A stretch of 64,000 bases of DNA from Piliocolobus tephrosceles. Lineage: Eukaryota > Chordata > Mammalia > Primates > Cercopithecidae. This document shows positions 34,900-47,800 of this stretch, piece after piece. The stretch is from positions 104,148,744 through 104,212,743 of the forward strand of contig NC_045441.1 in the NCBI RefSeq assembly GCF_002776525.5, written 5' to 3'. The notes beneath the pieces are model-generated. The model made no database searches. It had not been told where the DNA came from and saw only the letters and a list, made by a program, of their open reading frames with translations. How positions within the stretch are numbered: the stretch's first letter is position 1; the number at the start of each line of letters is the position of its first letter. The position numbers and the translations under genes were made by a program.

Positions 34900-35440
34900 C
34901 ATGGTGCTCCAACAAGCTGGATGCCAACCAGTACTCGTAAGTACTTGAAATTGCAGGTGCGATATTTTCATTCCTTATCATCCCAAGATGCCCTTCCTTC
35001 ATGTGAAGCAGCCGGAAAGATTAACTACCAGATTCCCTATGATTGAGGAATTGATAAATAGAAAGGGAAGACCAAAACCGACCGAACTTTCCCATCGCAG
35101 TGAAACTTGAGAAACTTGCATGTATTTTACCTGAGTTCCTTTCTCAGGAGATACACTGTCAGACCTCCTAGATAGTGTCAAGGAACTGAAACTTTCCAGA
35201 ACACTACATCTGGACAATGAGGTACATCTGCTGCCTGTTCACAAACTCCTCTTCCTTATCCCGCCATAATTCCCTGCTATAGAAAGTCCTAACTTTAGTC
35301 TAAGACAGGTTTGAGACTGGTCTCCCTGCCAGCATCTCCTGCATTAAAGCCTGTCTTCCTTGGCAATACTCGTTGTCTCAGGGATTGGTTTTCTTTGCTA
35401 GGAGCAACCCAACCTAGGCTGAAGCCCAGGCATTCAGCAG
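34900..35440 (+). mobile_element. Probable ERV1-type solo LTR
   Basis: GTCAAGGAACTGAAACTTTC, AATGAGGTACATCTGCTGCC, GTCTCCCTGCCAGCATCTCC, TGCATTAAAGCCTGTCTTCC and ACTCGTTGTCTCAGGGATTG resemble the U3-R-U5 order of class I LTRs, with an ATTAAA polyadenylation signal at about 35343. No internal viral genes are seen. The ends and family name are uncertain. Confidence 0.5.
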
Positions 35441-36029
35441 CAGTGGCACCTAGAAGTACTGAACAGACATAAAATACTTTTTTTCTCCTTTTCTTACTCC
35501 TCCAGTTATATCTTCATTATTTCTGTCTCTGTTCTCCTTCTAGATGCTGCCAAACTACTCTGTGCACTTTCAGATCACTTAATACTAATGTAAATAACAG
35601 ACATTCTGGCATTCTTGGTTCAAAATTTATTCTAAAGGTTTAAGAATCTACTTAGAGTCTTAAATGGCCTGATAACTGAAATTCCAAGAGTCTCCTAAAG
35701 AGAGCAAAATTGCTCTCCTGTGAAGGGGATATGTGCCAGTTTTTCTTGTCACAGAAATAATTACTGTAAGGTAAGCTCTTTTCTGCCAGTGCTTAAGGAC
35801 TTAATTGCAAAAGCACTTAGGTGACGGGACCACCGTCATCAAATAGCAGTCAAGAACTATTTGGTACCGTGACCCCAAATTAAATAGAGTTCCTGGTCAC
35901 TAGGAACTGACAGTCTGGGATGGAATGTAGCTAAATAAAGAACAAATACAGGTGTTTATGGCCTTTATTGTATTGGGAAGTAAATAAACATACAAAAAGA
36001 GTTGCTAGGTCTGGCCTGATTTTGTCAAG
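35441..36029. other. Unassigned sequence
   Basis: No gene or assignable repeat is seen. Confidence 0.45.
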
Positions 36030-36900
36030 AAGATTCATCAAGTGTACTTAAAAAGAAGCTAATTTCTGGAAAAGGCAGAAATATGGTGTATTAGTCAGGA
36101 TTCCCTAGAGGGACAGAACTAGTAGGATAGATATATAAATATAAAGGGGCGTTTACTAAGTATTAACTTACACAATGACAAAGCCCCACAATAGGCTGTC
36201 TGCAAGCTTGAGGAGCAAGACAGCCAGTCCGAGTCTCAAAATTGAAGAACTTTGAGTCCAATGTTTGAGGGCAGTAAGCGTCCAGCATAGGAGAAAGCTG
36301 TAGGCTGGGAGACTAGGCCAGTCAGTCTCTCCTTTTCATGTTTTTCTGCCCGCTTTATATTTACTGGCAGCTGATTAGATGGTGCCCACCCAATTAAGGG
36401 TGGGTCTGCCTTTCCCAGTCCACTGACTCAAATGTTAATCTCCTTGGCAACACCCTCACAGACACACCCAGGATCAATACTTTCTATCCTTCAATACAAT
36501 CAAGCTGACACTCAGTATTAACCATCACATATGGAGACAGTAAAAAGATTAGTGATTGCCAGAGATCAGAGAGGAGGGGACATGAAGCACAGATTGTTAG
36601 GGCAGTAAAACTATTCTGTATGATATGATAATGGTGATACATGTCATTATACATTTGTCCAAACCCATAAAATATACAACCCAAAGAGGGAGCCTTAATA
36701 TAAAATCTCAACTTTGGGTGATAATGATGTCAATGTAAGTTCATCAGTTGTAACAAATATACTGCTCTGGTATAGGATATTCATAGTGAGGGAGGCTGTG
36801 CGATGTGGGGTATAGGAATATATAGGAACTCTATACTTCCTGCTCAATTTTGCTCTGAACCTAAAACTGATCTTTGGGAGAAAAATAGTTTGTGAGAAAA
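36030..36900 (+). mobile_element. L1M 3' UTR, interrupted by a solo LTR
   Basis: GGAAAAGGCAGAAATATGG stands left of the LTR. The sequence resumes after it with ATGGAGACAGTAAAAAGATT, TTGTCCAAACCCATAAAATA, CTTTGGGTGATAATGATGTC and TAAGTTCATCAGTTGTAACA. This is the same L1M 3' end family as at 23585-24040. Confidence 0.8.
36082..36534 (-). mobile_element. MLT2-type (ERV-L) solo LTR with 5-bp target-site duplication
   Basis: The element, 36087-36529, begins TG and ends CA and is flanked by exact TATGG duplications (36082-36086 and 36530-36534), the length typical of ERV-L. On the minus strand it starts near TGATGGTTAATACTGAGTGT and contains AACACCCTCACAGACACACC in reverse sense. It is an old endogenous retroviral LTR with no internal genes, reduced to a solo LTR by recombination. 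Confidence 0.88.
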
Positions 36901-37244
36901 AGAAGCAGCAGTTAGAGCATCCTATTTTATTCTAATTTATCAATTAAATTCTAAGCTGAATATTTGGCTTTGTGTATCTAGTTCAAATATATTTGCTTTA
37001 TCTCCTCATATATTAAAGCAGACCTCTATTTGTTGTTAATACCATCAGGGAAAAATGAATCATATAGTCCTAACTAAGGTACAAATTTAAATTATAGTTA
37101 GGCATCAAATCTAATATTCAAGGAGATAGTTAAACAAATTAAAATAATTAAGTTTGCAAATTCCATAAATACAGATATTAAAATCTATTCCTATCTATAC
37201 ATACTTACCATTAGTAAGCAAATAATAGAGGTATCATAGAGTAG

Positions 37245-37710
37245 CAGTTCTCAAACTTTTTTTTGATCTCAAGTTCTCTTTACATTCTTAAAAATGATTG
37301 AGAACTTTGAAGAGCTGTTGTTTATGTGGGTTATATATGTCCATATTTACTGTATTAAAATTTAAGATAGAAAAATGTTAGACATGTGTCTGTTTAATTT
37401 AAACCCATTACATGTTAGAACTGTAAATGTAATTTTTATAAATAATGACTACGTTTTTTCCCAAAAAATTAGAGAAAAGTGGCATTTTTAACATTTTATA
37501 AATCTCTTTATTATCTGGCTTAATGGAGAACACTGGATTCTCATATTCTGCCTCTGCATTCAGGCTGTTGTGATATGTTGTTATACCTAAGATATGAAGA
37601 AAATTAACTGTCATACAGATTCATAGTTGAAAAAGGGAGGACCTTACAAACCTCCTGGAAGGGTTTCAGTAACCCCTAAGGGTTCTCAAACCTCACTTGG
37701 AGAATTACTG
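37245..37710 (+). mobile_element. MER1-type hAT-Charlie non-autonomous DNA transposon
   Basis: It starts CAGTTCTCAAACTTTTTTTT and ends AGAATTACTG, whose complement CAGTAATTCT forms the imperfect inverted end. Internal landmarks match the MER1/Charlie1a deletion derivative: TGTTTATGTGGGTTATATAT, AAACCCATTACATGTTAGAA, ATTATCTGGCTTAATGGAGA, CTGGATTCTCATATTCTGCC and a GTTGAAAAAGGGAGGA segment. It has no coding capacity. I could not find a clean 8-bp target duplication. Confidence 0.85.
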
Positions 37711-38759
37711 CCAAATGGCATTTTGCATTTCATTTGTTTGAATGTCATGTATTTCCACACAGGCATCTGTTAACACCTGAAATTATAGTCCTTTACTTAT
37801 TTCAAGCTAAAACTCATATTTGTCAGCTCATATCAAACCATGACATTTCAAAAAAGTTTTTCAAAGCTTTTACTATATAGCAACTCTGATGAAATTGATA
37901 TTATTATTTGAATTGATATGAAAACATTTGAGATTTCATTTATATCCTTCATCTCAAACTTTTTGGAAATTTTTGAATATAAATTGTACCATCTGGAAAA
38001 AATGTAATATTGGTATATAGTTATTAATCCAGTTTTAGGTATACTTATAACAAGGTATATCCTCTTTTATAAAAATAATTTAAAAGTGAGCTTAAAACAA
38101 AGACAGAATAAGCAATTACAGTTTTATTTATTAACTAAATAAATACTTGATTCTAAACTTACTACCTTGGCATGAAATTTTAAATATATAACCTTTCATT
38201 TTTATTACAAATAAAAATAATGTAAATCATCCAGTTTGGGGTTTTTTAGTACAATTTCCAACTAAAAGAAACTAGAGCTGACCAGTGGAATCTCTGACTT
38301 CAGATCTGGGCCAGCTTATACACAAGATGAGCATAGGATAACTTGTGCCACAAAGCCAGGAATCCATTAACAAGAAAACGTGTCAAAAGGACACAGAAAC
38401 CAGCATCAAGTAGCTCCTTTGGCCAAAGATTGACAATTTAAGCATCAAAAAAAGTAATGGATGCAGTTGTTTGAAACATACTGAACATATAAAAATTCAT
38501 GAGTTCTTAATGATGTTCCAAAAAGGGGAGATCAATAAAAGGGAAAAAAAAAATCCACTGGACACTATTGCAAGTAGCTAGCACTAAGCCTTTGTTCTAA
38601 AATTGTCCATTAAAAGAAAATAATTCAAATTTTCTCATTTATCTTTCCCAATTAAACTATATATCAGAAAACCAAATTGTTGTTGAGGGAAAGTAGTTTT
38701 TTATAATAAATACAAAACAACAGAATTGGAAACCCACCATTTAGCAATCTTGCATTTAA
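37711..38759. other. Unassigned AT-rich sequence
   Basis: No gene or assignable repeat is seen. Confidence 0.45.
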
Positions 38760-39900
38760 TAAATGATTCAGGCAACCATCATCAATGGATCAAACTAACA
38801 GATGAAATGTTCATGAGGAACTTCACAATGGAGATCAGATGGTCACTACCTCAGCCTAATAATCTGTCATTACAAGTGGAACTCCAGACACTGTGTGCTT
38901 CCTGACCTAATGCTATCTGAAGCACTCAACACAGCTATGAAATGTTATCACCCCAAAAACATGAATGGGATCTAATCAAGCCTTAAAACTGACTTCTCAC
39001 TTACAGGCTTACAAAAAACATGAGGGTTAGAGGAATAAGTTAAATGACAACACAAAGAGGCCAGGCGCAGTGGCTCACGCCTGTAATCCCAGCACTTTGG
39101 GAGGTTGAGGCAGGTGGATCACTTGGGGCCAAGAGTTCAAGACCAGCCTGGGCAACAAGATGAAACCCTGTCTCTACTAAAAATAAACAATGAGCCTGGC
39201 ATGGTGGTACGTGCCTGTAATCCCAGCTACTCAGGAGGCTGAGGCAGGAGAATGGCTTGAACCCGGGAGGCAGAGGTTACAGTGAGCCAAGATGGCGCCA
39301 CTGCACCCCAGCCTGGACGACAGAGTGAGACCCTGTCTCAAAAAAAAAAAAAAAAAAAATGACACCACAAAGAAGGAAACAGGTAAATCTAGAATGGAGG
39401 GCACTCTCTGAGACAATTGATATAGTCTCTACAAGTTAATAACTGGACACACAGGAGAGAGAAGGGGTCAGGAGAAGCCTAGGTTGAAAAAAAAATACAG
39501 CCATGAAATGTAAGATGTGAATCTTTATTTGGATCCTGATTCAAACATCATGACTATAAAGACTTGTAAGACAATCATGGACATTTAACTAGGGACTGGT
39601 GTTAGATGATACCAAAGAAATACTATTTTATTAGGTGCAATAATGGCATTGTGATTATGTAAGAAAATGTCCATGATTTTTGGAGAGGTATTCTAAAGTA
39701 TGTTGAAGTTAAATGACATATTCTCTGGCATTTTCTTTATACTTCAACATAAAAAAAAAAAAGAAGGAACAAAAAGAGATAGCATAAATGTGAAAATAAA
39801 ATGGATAATTATTGAATTTAGATGATGAGGGGAGTTCTTTGTACTTTTTCATGGTTTTTGTATATGTTTGAAATTTTGTATAATGAATATTTAAAAATAT
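38760..39900 (+). mobile_element. L1ME-like 3' UTR interrupted by an Alu (tentative)
   Basis: A long decayed stretch: GGTCACTACCTCAGCCTAAT, TTCCTGACCTAATGCTATCT and CTTACAGGCTTACAAAAAAC on the left of the Alu. On the right are TTATTTGGATCCTGATTCAA, a GCAATAATGGCATTGTGATT stretch and a GTATATGTTTGAAATTTTGT end. I remember this order from old L1M/L1ME 3' ends, but the exact family is uncertain. Confidence 0.5.
39042..39373 (+). mobile_element. AluSx with 17-bp target-site duplications
   Basis: The body, 39059-39356, has both arms and an A-tail. Target-site copies are AAATGACAACACAAAGA (39042-39058) and AAATGACACCACAAAGA (39357-39373), differing at one base. Confidence 0.95.
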
Positions 39901-41395
39901 AAGTGACTGCTATAGCTCAGATTTTCTAGAAAACAGTGCTTGAGATAAGCTCACATGTTAAAATTTTCTTGCAGGGGTGCAGTACCAGAAAAGCAATAAT
40001 GAAGGAAAAGGGGGAACAGAGGCAGGGACAGAGGGAGGAGGATCCATGGTGGTATGTTTCCAAGCTGGTTATAGCATCCCAGCACCTGCAGTTGGTTGCT
40101 TAGTCACACAGGACATCTCAAGAAGGCTGTGTGAAACCACTGAGTAACAGAATCATCCCTCAGGAGGGGAAAGGTTAAGGCATTTATTTTTTTAACTGTA
40201 TTCTTCTTGCCTTCTGTCTCTCATTCATCAATGTTTGTTCCATAAAGCAGGGCAAGCATGTGGGAAAAAAGGTTGGGGGCAGGGGAGTGAAAATGGGTTT
40301 TATGAAGTGACTGAGATTTATTTAATCTCACAATGTAGAATTTAAACAAATCAGTGATTTTTGGGTTTAGTGAAGACTTACCTATAATTTTAGCCTTTTT
40401 GGACTAGAATAATCATTCTGCTTGACTTTCTTTTTACCTCAGTAAATAATTTATTCAGGTCAAAGCCATTATTTTTGATTAACAAAAATCACATTCACAT
40501 CAATGGCTGCAGAAGCTAAATATAGGAGAAGGGTTCTACCACAGTGACCTGCACATTTGCATGTGCCCTTGCACATCTCCACAAAGGCCACGTCAGCAAG
40601 ACTTGACTGCGATGAGCTAAGTCGTGGTGGAATGCTGTTGATTCTCCTACAACATGAGATCATGAGAGGCTTGTGAGGAGCTGCCCCAAGGCCATTTCTC
40701 ATTCACTTCCCAGTTTCTCATTGCCTCCTGTGTTTTGAGGAGGTATGAGGCTTTCTACCTCATTCTCCCTAGAGTATAGCCTCAGGCTGTAAAACTGCTT
40801 AGCCGAAGCATGACATTGGTTTCTCTGGAACAGGGTGCCCTGTCATCCAGGTTGTAGTCATCTGACCTCCTTTGTATCAGTGTCACCCTGTGCAAGGGAT
40901 ACCAGAGCTGGCACCTTTGGCTACTCTAGCTTTTGCTGTCCAAGTAAGTAAGAAACTGTCCGAATCTAAAAATGGCAGTTCATTGTTTTCTCACTGGTTG
41001 AATCTATCACCCTTGCCTTACCTTGACAAATTCTAGGCAAGAAGTTTTCACATTGCTTAATGCTAAAGAGGTCCTTTACCCTTTCCTCTTTGTATTTTGC
41101 TCCGCCTACAGAGTAGAAAGTCAGTAGCCAGTATACAAACTGATATGAAAATATGAAAGACTTAGATTAACATTTTTAGAAACAGTAACTGCTCTCTAAG
41201 TATTTTAGGATAATTTTTGGCCAACAGTTAAAGGAGCCTTCCTTCTCCTGGCCTTCCCTTCAAATTAATTAATAGGCTATTCTTACAAGGCAGGTCAAGA
41301 TTCAGACCCCTAAAAAAATAAAGATCAATCAGAAGGGTTTTCAACAAAGTCCCTTTATTTTCTACTCACACTTAAACACTGTGGTTGTTAGGTTT
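39901..41395. other. Unassigned single-copy-like sequence
   Basis: No gene or assignable repeat is seen. A minus-strand 77-codon frame (40469-40702) has no recognisable domain. Confidence 0.45.
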
Positions 41396-43029
41396 AAAAA
41401 AGTCTGGGAAAGAGCAAGACAGAGCGAGATGGTAGTATACAAATTTCCACAGAATTTTCCCACTACCCCACACCAAGTTAACAACTATCTACACAGGAAA
41501 AAAAAAACCACCTCCATAAGAACAAGAAATCAGGTGCGCACTCATGGTACCTTATTTTAACTTCATATTGCTGAAAGAGGCAATGAAGAGACAGAAAAAA
41601 TAGTACTGAATCGCTGATGCCACCCCTCATTCCACCCCCACCCCCAGAAGCAGCATGGTACGGAGAGTGTCATTGGGTGCTGGGGGAGTGAGAACACAGC
41701 AATTGTGAGGCATTGAACTCAGTGTATCTTGTTAGAGCAGAAAGGAAACGCCAACCAAACTCAGCTGATGTCCACCCATAGAGAGAGCATTTAAACTAGC
41801 CCTAGCCAGAGGAGAAACTGAGTGACTGCAAACCTCGCTACCCAGGGGTACAGCTCTCTGTCTCCAAGTAAACTTTAAAGGCAGTCTAGGCCATAAGGAC
41901 TGCAACTCTTAGGCATATCCTAGTGCTGAAATAGGCCCAGGACAGTGGACTGGTGGGGCATGTGACATACTGAGACACTGGGTGGGTAGTCAAGGAAGTG
42001 CTGGCATCACCTCTCTCCTAACCTCAGGCTGCACAGTTTGCAGCTCCAAAAGAGACACCTTCCTTCCACTTGAAGAGAAGACAGGGAAGAACAAGGAGAA
42101 TTTTGTCTTGCATCTACAATACAAGCTCAGCCACAACAGGGTGGGGCACCAGATAGACTTGTAAGGCCCCTGTTCCAGGCCCTAGTTCCCAGACAACATT
42201 TCTAGACACACCCTGGGCCAGAAGGGAATGACTTCAGGTAACAACCCAGCCACAGTGGGTAGAGAACCAAGCAGGCTCTCGAGGTCCCTGATTCCAGGAC
42301 TTTACTCTTGAACAGCATTTCCGGACCTGTCCTGGGCCAGAGGGGTGTCCACTACCCTGAAGGGTGAGTCCCAGGCCAGGCAGCATTTATGACAAGCTGA
42401 CTTAAGAGTTGTTGGGCATTAAGGGAACATCAGTGGTAGTCTGGCAGTACTCTTCATGGTCTAGGGTAGCAGTGGCTATAGGATAAGGCTTCTCTGCTTT
42501 TGGAAAGGGGAGAAAAGAGTGGAAAGGACAGCGTCTTGTGGTTTGGTTACCAGCTCAGCCACAATACAATGGAACACCAGGTAGACTTCTAAGGTTTCTC
42601 ACTCTAGTCTCTGACTCCTAGACAATGGCACTTCTGTACCCACTGGTGGGCTGGGGGACCTTCCCTCCCTGAAGGGAAGGACGCAGGCCTGGCTGGCTTT
42701 GCCACCTGGTGATAGTAGAGCCCCAGGGTCTTCAGAAAACATAGGCAGTAGCCGGGGGGGTTATAGCAGGCCTTGGACAAGACCCAGTGCTGTGCTGGCT
42801 TCAAGTCTAACCCAGCACAGTCTTAGTGGTGGCGGCCACAGGGGTGTTTGTGTTACTCCATCCCCAGCTTTAGGTGGCTCAGAACAAAGACAGAGACTGT
42901 CTGGGAGAAAGTAAGAAAAAAGGAACAAGAGTCTCTGCCTGGTAATCTAGACAATTCTCCCAGATTTTGTCCAAGACCATCAAGGCAGTACTCTGTGAGT
43001 CTGCAAGAATCACAGCATTACTGGGTTTA

Positions 43030-43096
43030 GGGTGCTCCCTAGAGTACATCACAACACGCAAGTCCTTGTAGATCACAACACCCAAGTCCTTTCAAG
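43030..43096 (+). repeat. Imperfect tandem repeat in the L1 5' UTR
   Basis: CATCACAACACGCAAGTCCT (from 43049) is followed by GATCACAACACCCAAGTCCT (from 43072), two roughly 23-bp units with few differences. Confidence 0.8.
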
Positions 43097-43157
43097 TACC
43101 TGGAAAGCCTTCCCAAGGATGGCTATAAATAAACCCAGATAGTGAAGACTATAATAA

Positions 43158-44420
43158 ATGCCCAGACACCAAAGATCATCTACTAGGATCAACACCATTC
43201 AGGAAAACATGACCTCAACAAATGAACTAAATAATGCACCAGGGACCAATACTAGAGAAACAGAGATAGGTGATCTTTCAGACAGAGAATTCAAAATAGC
43301 TGGGTTGAAGAAACTCAGAAACATTCAAGATAACACAGAGAAGGAATTCAGAATTCTATCAGATAAATGTAAGAAAAAGATTGAAATAATTAAAAAGAAT
43401 CAAGAAGAAATTCTGCAACTAAAAAATGCAATTGGCATACTAAAGAATCCATCAGAGTAATTTAATAGCAGAATTGATCAAGCAGAAGAAAGATTTAGGG
43501 AGCTTGAAGACAGGCTATTTGAAAATATAGTCAAAGGAGACCAAAGAAAAAAGAAAAACCAATGAAACATGCCTACAGGATATAGAAAATAGCTTCAAAA
43601 GGGCAAATCTAAGAGTTGTTCTTAAAGAGGAGGTAGAGAAGGGGATACAGGTAGAAAGCTTATTCAAAGGGATAATAACAGAGCCCAAACCTAGATAAAG
43701 ATAACAACATCCGAGTGCAAGAAGGTAATAGAATACCAAGTAGATTTAATCCAAAGAAGACTACCTCAAGGAATTTAATAATCAAACTCCCAGAGGTCAA
43801 GGATAAAGAACAAATCCTAAAAGCCTAGGCATGGTGGCTCACACCTCTAATCCCAGCACTTTGGGAGGCCAAGGCAGGCATATCACTTGAGGTCAGGAGT
43901 TCAAGACCAGCCTGACCAATATGGCAAAACCCTGCATCTACTACAAAAAAAAAAAAAAGTACAAAAATTAGTACAGGTGGTGGGCACCTGTAATCCTAGC
44001 TACTCGGGAGGCTAAGGCAAGGAGAATCACTTAAACCCGGAACTGAAGGTTGCAGTGAGCCAAGATCACACCACTGTTCTCCAGCCTAGGTGACAGAGCA
44101 AGACTCTATCTCAAAACAAAACAAACACACACACACACACACAAAAAAGCAAGAGAAAAGAAACAAATAACATACGATGGAGCTCCAATACATCTGGCAG
44201 CAGACTTTTCAATGGAAACCTTACAGGCTGGGAGAGAGTGGCATGACATATTTAAAGTGCTGAAGGAAAAAAAACTTTTAACCTAGAATAATATATTCAG
44301 TGAAATATCCTTCAAACATGAAGGAGAAATAAAGACTTTTCTGCACAAACAAAAGCTGAGGGATTTCAGCAATACCAGACCTGTCCTACAAGACAAGGGG
44401 AAATGCTAAAGAGAATATTT
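43158..44420 (+). pseudogene. L1 ORF1 relic
   Basis: L1 ORF1 encodes an RNA-binding trimer with a coiled coil, an RRM and a C-terminal domain. Here the first 100 codons (43158-43460) are open. They contain an acidic stretch (GDLSDREFKIAGLKKL) and a coiled-coil-like run with regular hydrophobic spacing (EKEFRILSDKCKKKIEIIKK), then stop at TAA 43461. Downstream, the RRM-like part continues in shifting frames with many stops. An Alu at 43825-44142 cuts it, and recognisable ORF1-like sequence resumes at 44150 (GAGCTCCAATACATCTGGCA, then AAAGTGCTGAAGGAAAAAAA). It makes no functional protein. Confidence 0.75.
43815..44150 (+). mobile_element. AluSx inside the L1, with a (CA)n tail
   Basis: The body, about 43825-44142, starts CTAGGCATGGTGGCTCACAC and has both arms. 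The A-tail has turned into AACAAAACAAA plus (CA)n at 44124-44142. A short target copy AAAAGC (43819-43824) recurs as AAAAAAGC (44143-44150). The middle A-rich linker is long (43946-43959). Confidence 0.9.
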
Positions 44421-44869
44421 CAATCAGAAAGAAAAGAACATTAATGAGCAATAAATAATCGCCCAAAGTTACAAAATTCACTGGTAACAATAAGTACACA
44501 CACAAAAAAACCAATTTTATAGCACTGTAACTGTGGCATATAAATTACTCTTATCCTAAGTAGTCAAAGAATAAACAATGAACCAATCGAAAACAGTAAC
44601 TATAACAACTTTTCAAGACATAGTAAGTAAAATGAGATATAAATAGAAACAGCAAAAAGTTAATAAGTGGGGAAACAATGTTAAGTCATAGAGCTTTCAT
44701 TTGTTTTCTTTTTGTTTGTTTATGCAAATAGTCTTGTTATCAGGTTAAACATAATGGGTTATAAAGTAGTGTTTGCAAGCCTCATAGTAACCTCAAACCT
44801 AAAAGCATACAATGGATACACAAAAAATAAACAGTAAGAAATCATATCACCAGAGAAAATACCTTTACC

Positions 44870-47800
44870 AGAATACAAATAACACAAGGGCAGGAGTAAG
44901 TCTTTACTTACCAATAATAACATTGTATGTAATGGACTAAACTTTCCAATAGAAAAACATAGAGTGGCTGAATGGATGAAAAAACAAGACCCATCATTCT
45001 GTTGCCTACAATAAACACAACCCACCTACAAATACACACATAGACTAAAAATAAAGAGATGGAAAAAGATATTCCATCAATGAAAACCAAAAAACCAAAG
45101 ACAATGAAAACCAAAAAAAGAACAGGAGTTGCTATACTCATATAAGGCAAAATAGATTTCAAGACAAAACCTAGAAGAGACAAAGAAGGTCACTATATAA
45201 TGATAAAGGGGTCAATTCAGCAAGAGGACATAACAGTTTTAAATATATATGCACCCAAGAGTGGAGCACCCAGATTCATAAAGGGAATATTATTATCGCT
45301 AAAGAGAGAGATAGGCCCCAAGGCAATAATAGCTGGAGACTTTTACACCCCACTTTCAGCAGAAAGACAGATCTTCCAGACAAAAATCAACAAAGGAACA
45401 TCAGATTAATAGATATTTACAGACCATTCCATCCACGAGCTGCAGATACACATTCATTTCCTCAGCACATGGATCATTCTCAAAGATAGATCATATGTCA
45501 GGTCATAAAACAAGTATTAAAACATTCAAAAAATTGAAATAATATCAAGCATCTTCTCTGACCACAAAGGAATAAAACTAGAAATTAATAAGAAGAATTT
45601 TGAAAACTATACAAATACTTGGAAATTAGACAATATGCTCCTGAATGATGAACAGTTCAATGAAGAAATTAAGAAGAAAATTGAAAAATTTCTTGGAACA
45701 AATGATAAAGGAAATATGACATACCAAAACCAGTGGGACACAGCAAAAGTAGTACTAAGAGGGAAGTTTATTTAGGTTGGTGCAAATGTAATTGTGATTT
45801 TTGCCATTAAAAATAATTAAAAGTAATGGCAAAACCACAATTATGTTTGCACCAACCTAATAACTAAAAGTGCCTAAATCATAAAACAGGAAAACTTCAA
45901 ATAAGCAATCTAAGGATGCCTCTTAAAGAACTAAAAAAGCAAAAGCAAGCCAAATCCAAAATTAGTAGAAGAAAATTAGTAGAAAAAAAGAAATAATAAA
46001 GATCAGAGTAAGATAAATAAAATTGAAATGAAAAAAATACAAAAGACCAATGAAATAAAGAGTAGATTTTTTGAAAAGATTAACAAAATTGACAAACCTT
46101 TAGTCAAACTAAGAAAAAAAGAGAAAAAAAATCTAAATAAATAAAATCAGAAATGAAAAAGGAGACATTAAAAATGATACTACAGAAATTCAAAGGCCCA
46201 TTAGAGGCTACTATGAGCAACCAGATGCCAATAAATTGGAAAATCTAGATGAAATGAACAAATTTCCAGATACATACAACCTACCAAGACTGAACCAGGA
46301 AGCAATCTAAAACCTGAACAGACCAACAACAAGTAACAAGATTGAAGCCATAATAAAAAGTCTCCCAGTAAAGACTGAGACCTGATGGCTACACTACTGA
46401 ATTCTACCAAACTTTTAAATAAGAACTAATGCCAATCCTACTTAAACTATTCTATAAAATAGAGGAGGAGAGAAGATTTCCAACCTCATTCTACGAGGCC
46501 AGTATTACCCTAGTACCAAAAATAGACAAAGACACATTAAAAAAAAAAAAAAAAAAAAAAACCAGAAACTACAAGCCAATATCTCTGATGAATATTGATG
46601 CAAAAATTCTCAACAAAATACTTGAAAACTTAATTCAACAAGATATCAAAAAGATCGTTCACCATGACCAAGTGAAATTTATTCCAGGGGTGCAAGGATG
46701 GTTCAACATGTGCAAATCAGCCAGTGTGATGCATCATATCAACAGAATGAAGGACAAAATCCACATGATCATTTCAATTCATGTTGAGAAAGCATCTAAT
46801 AATATTCAAAATCCCTTTATGATAAAAATCGTCAAACAACTGGGGATAGAAGGAACATGTCTCATCATAATAAAAGCTATATATGACAGACCCACAGCTA
46901 GTATCACACTGAATAAGGAAAAACTAAAAGCCTCTCCTCTAAGATCTTGAACATGACAAAGATACCCTCTATCAGCAGTGGTATTCAAGGTTTACTGGAA
47001 GTCCTAGCTAGACCAGTCAAACTAGAGAAAGATGTAAAGGACATTCAAATTGAAAAGGAGGAAGTTAAATAATCCTTGTTTACAGATGATATTATATTTG
47101 GAAAAACCTGAAGACTCCACAAGAAAACTATTAGAAATGATCAACAAATTCAGTGAAGTTTCAGGATATAAAATCAACATACAAAAATCAGTAGCATTTC
47201 TATATGCCAACAGTGAACAATGTTAAAAACAAATTTAAAAGTAATCCCATTTACAATAACCACACATAAAATTAAATACCTGGGAATTAATTTAACCAAA
47301 GAAGTGAAAATCTCTATAATGAAAATGATAAAACACCGATGAAAGAAATTGAAGAAGACACCAAAAAAAAAAAAAAAAAATGAAGAAATATTCCATGTGC
47401 ATGGATTTAAAGAATCAATATTGTTAAAAGACCCATACTACCCAAAAAATTACAGATTAATTACAATCTCTGTCAAGATATCAATGGCATTCTTCACAGA
47501 AATAGAAGAAACAATCCTAAAATTTATATGGAACCACAAAAGACCCAGGTTAGCCAAAGTTCTCCTGAGCAAAAGGAAGAAAATTGGAGGAATCACATTA
47601 CCTGACTTCAAATTATACTACAGAGCTATAGTAACCAAAACAGTATGGTGCTAGCATAAAAACAGACACAGAGATCAATGGAACAAAATAGAGAACCCAG
47701 AAAAAAATCCACACACCTGCAGTGAACTTTTTTTTGAAAAAGGTGCCAAGAACATACACTGAAGAAAAAACAGTCTCTTCAATAAATGATCCTGGGAAAA

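Noticed and set aside
35220..35420. Protein-coding exon next to the probable ERV1 LTR
   Set aside because: The apparent signals (polyadenylation-like ATTAAA, CAG-rich end) are better explained by LTR structure, and no open frame of useful length exists.
46429..46950. 173-codon open frame with reverse-transcriptase similarity as a live gene
   Set aside because: It is part of a dead L1 ORF2, with a poly-Lys slippage tract, a lost motif A aspartate and stops on both sides.
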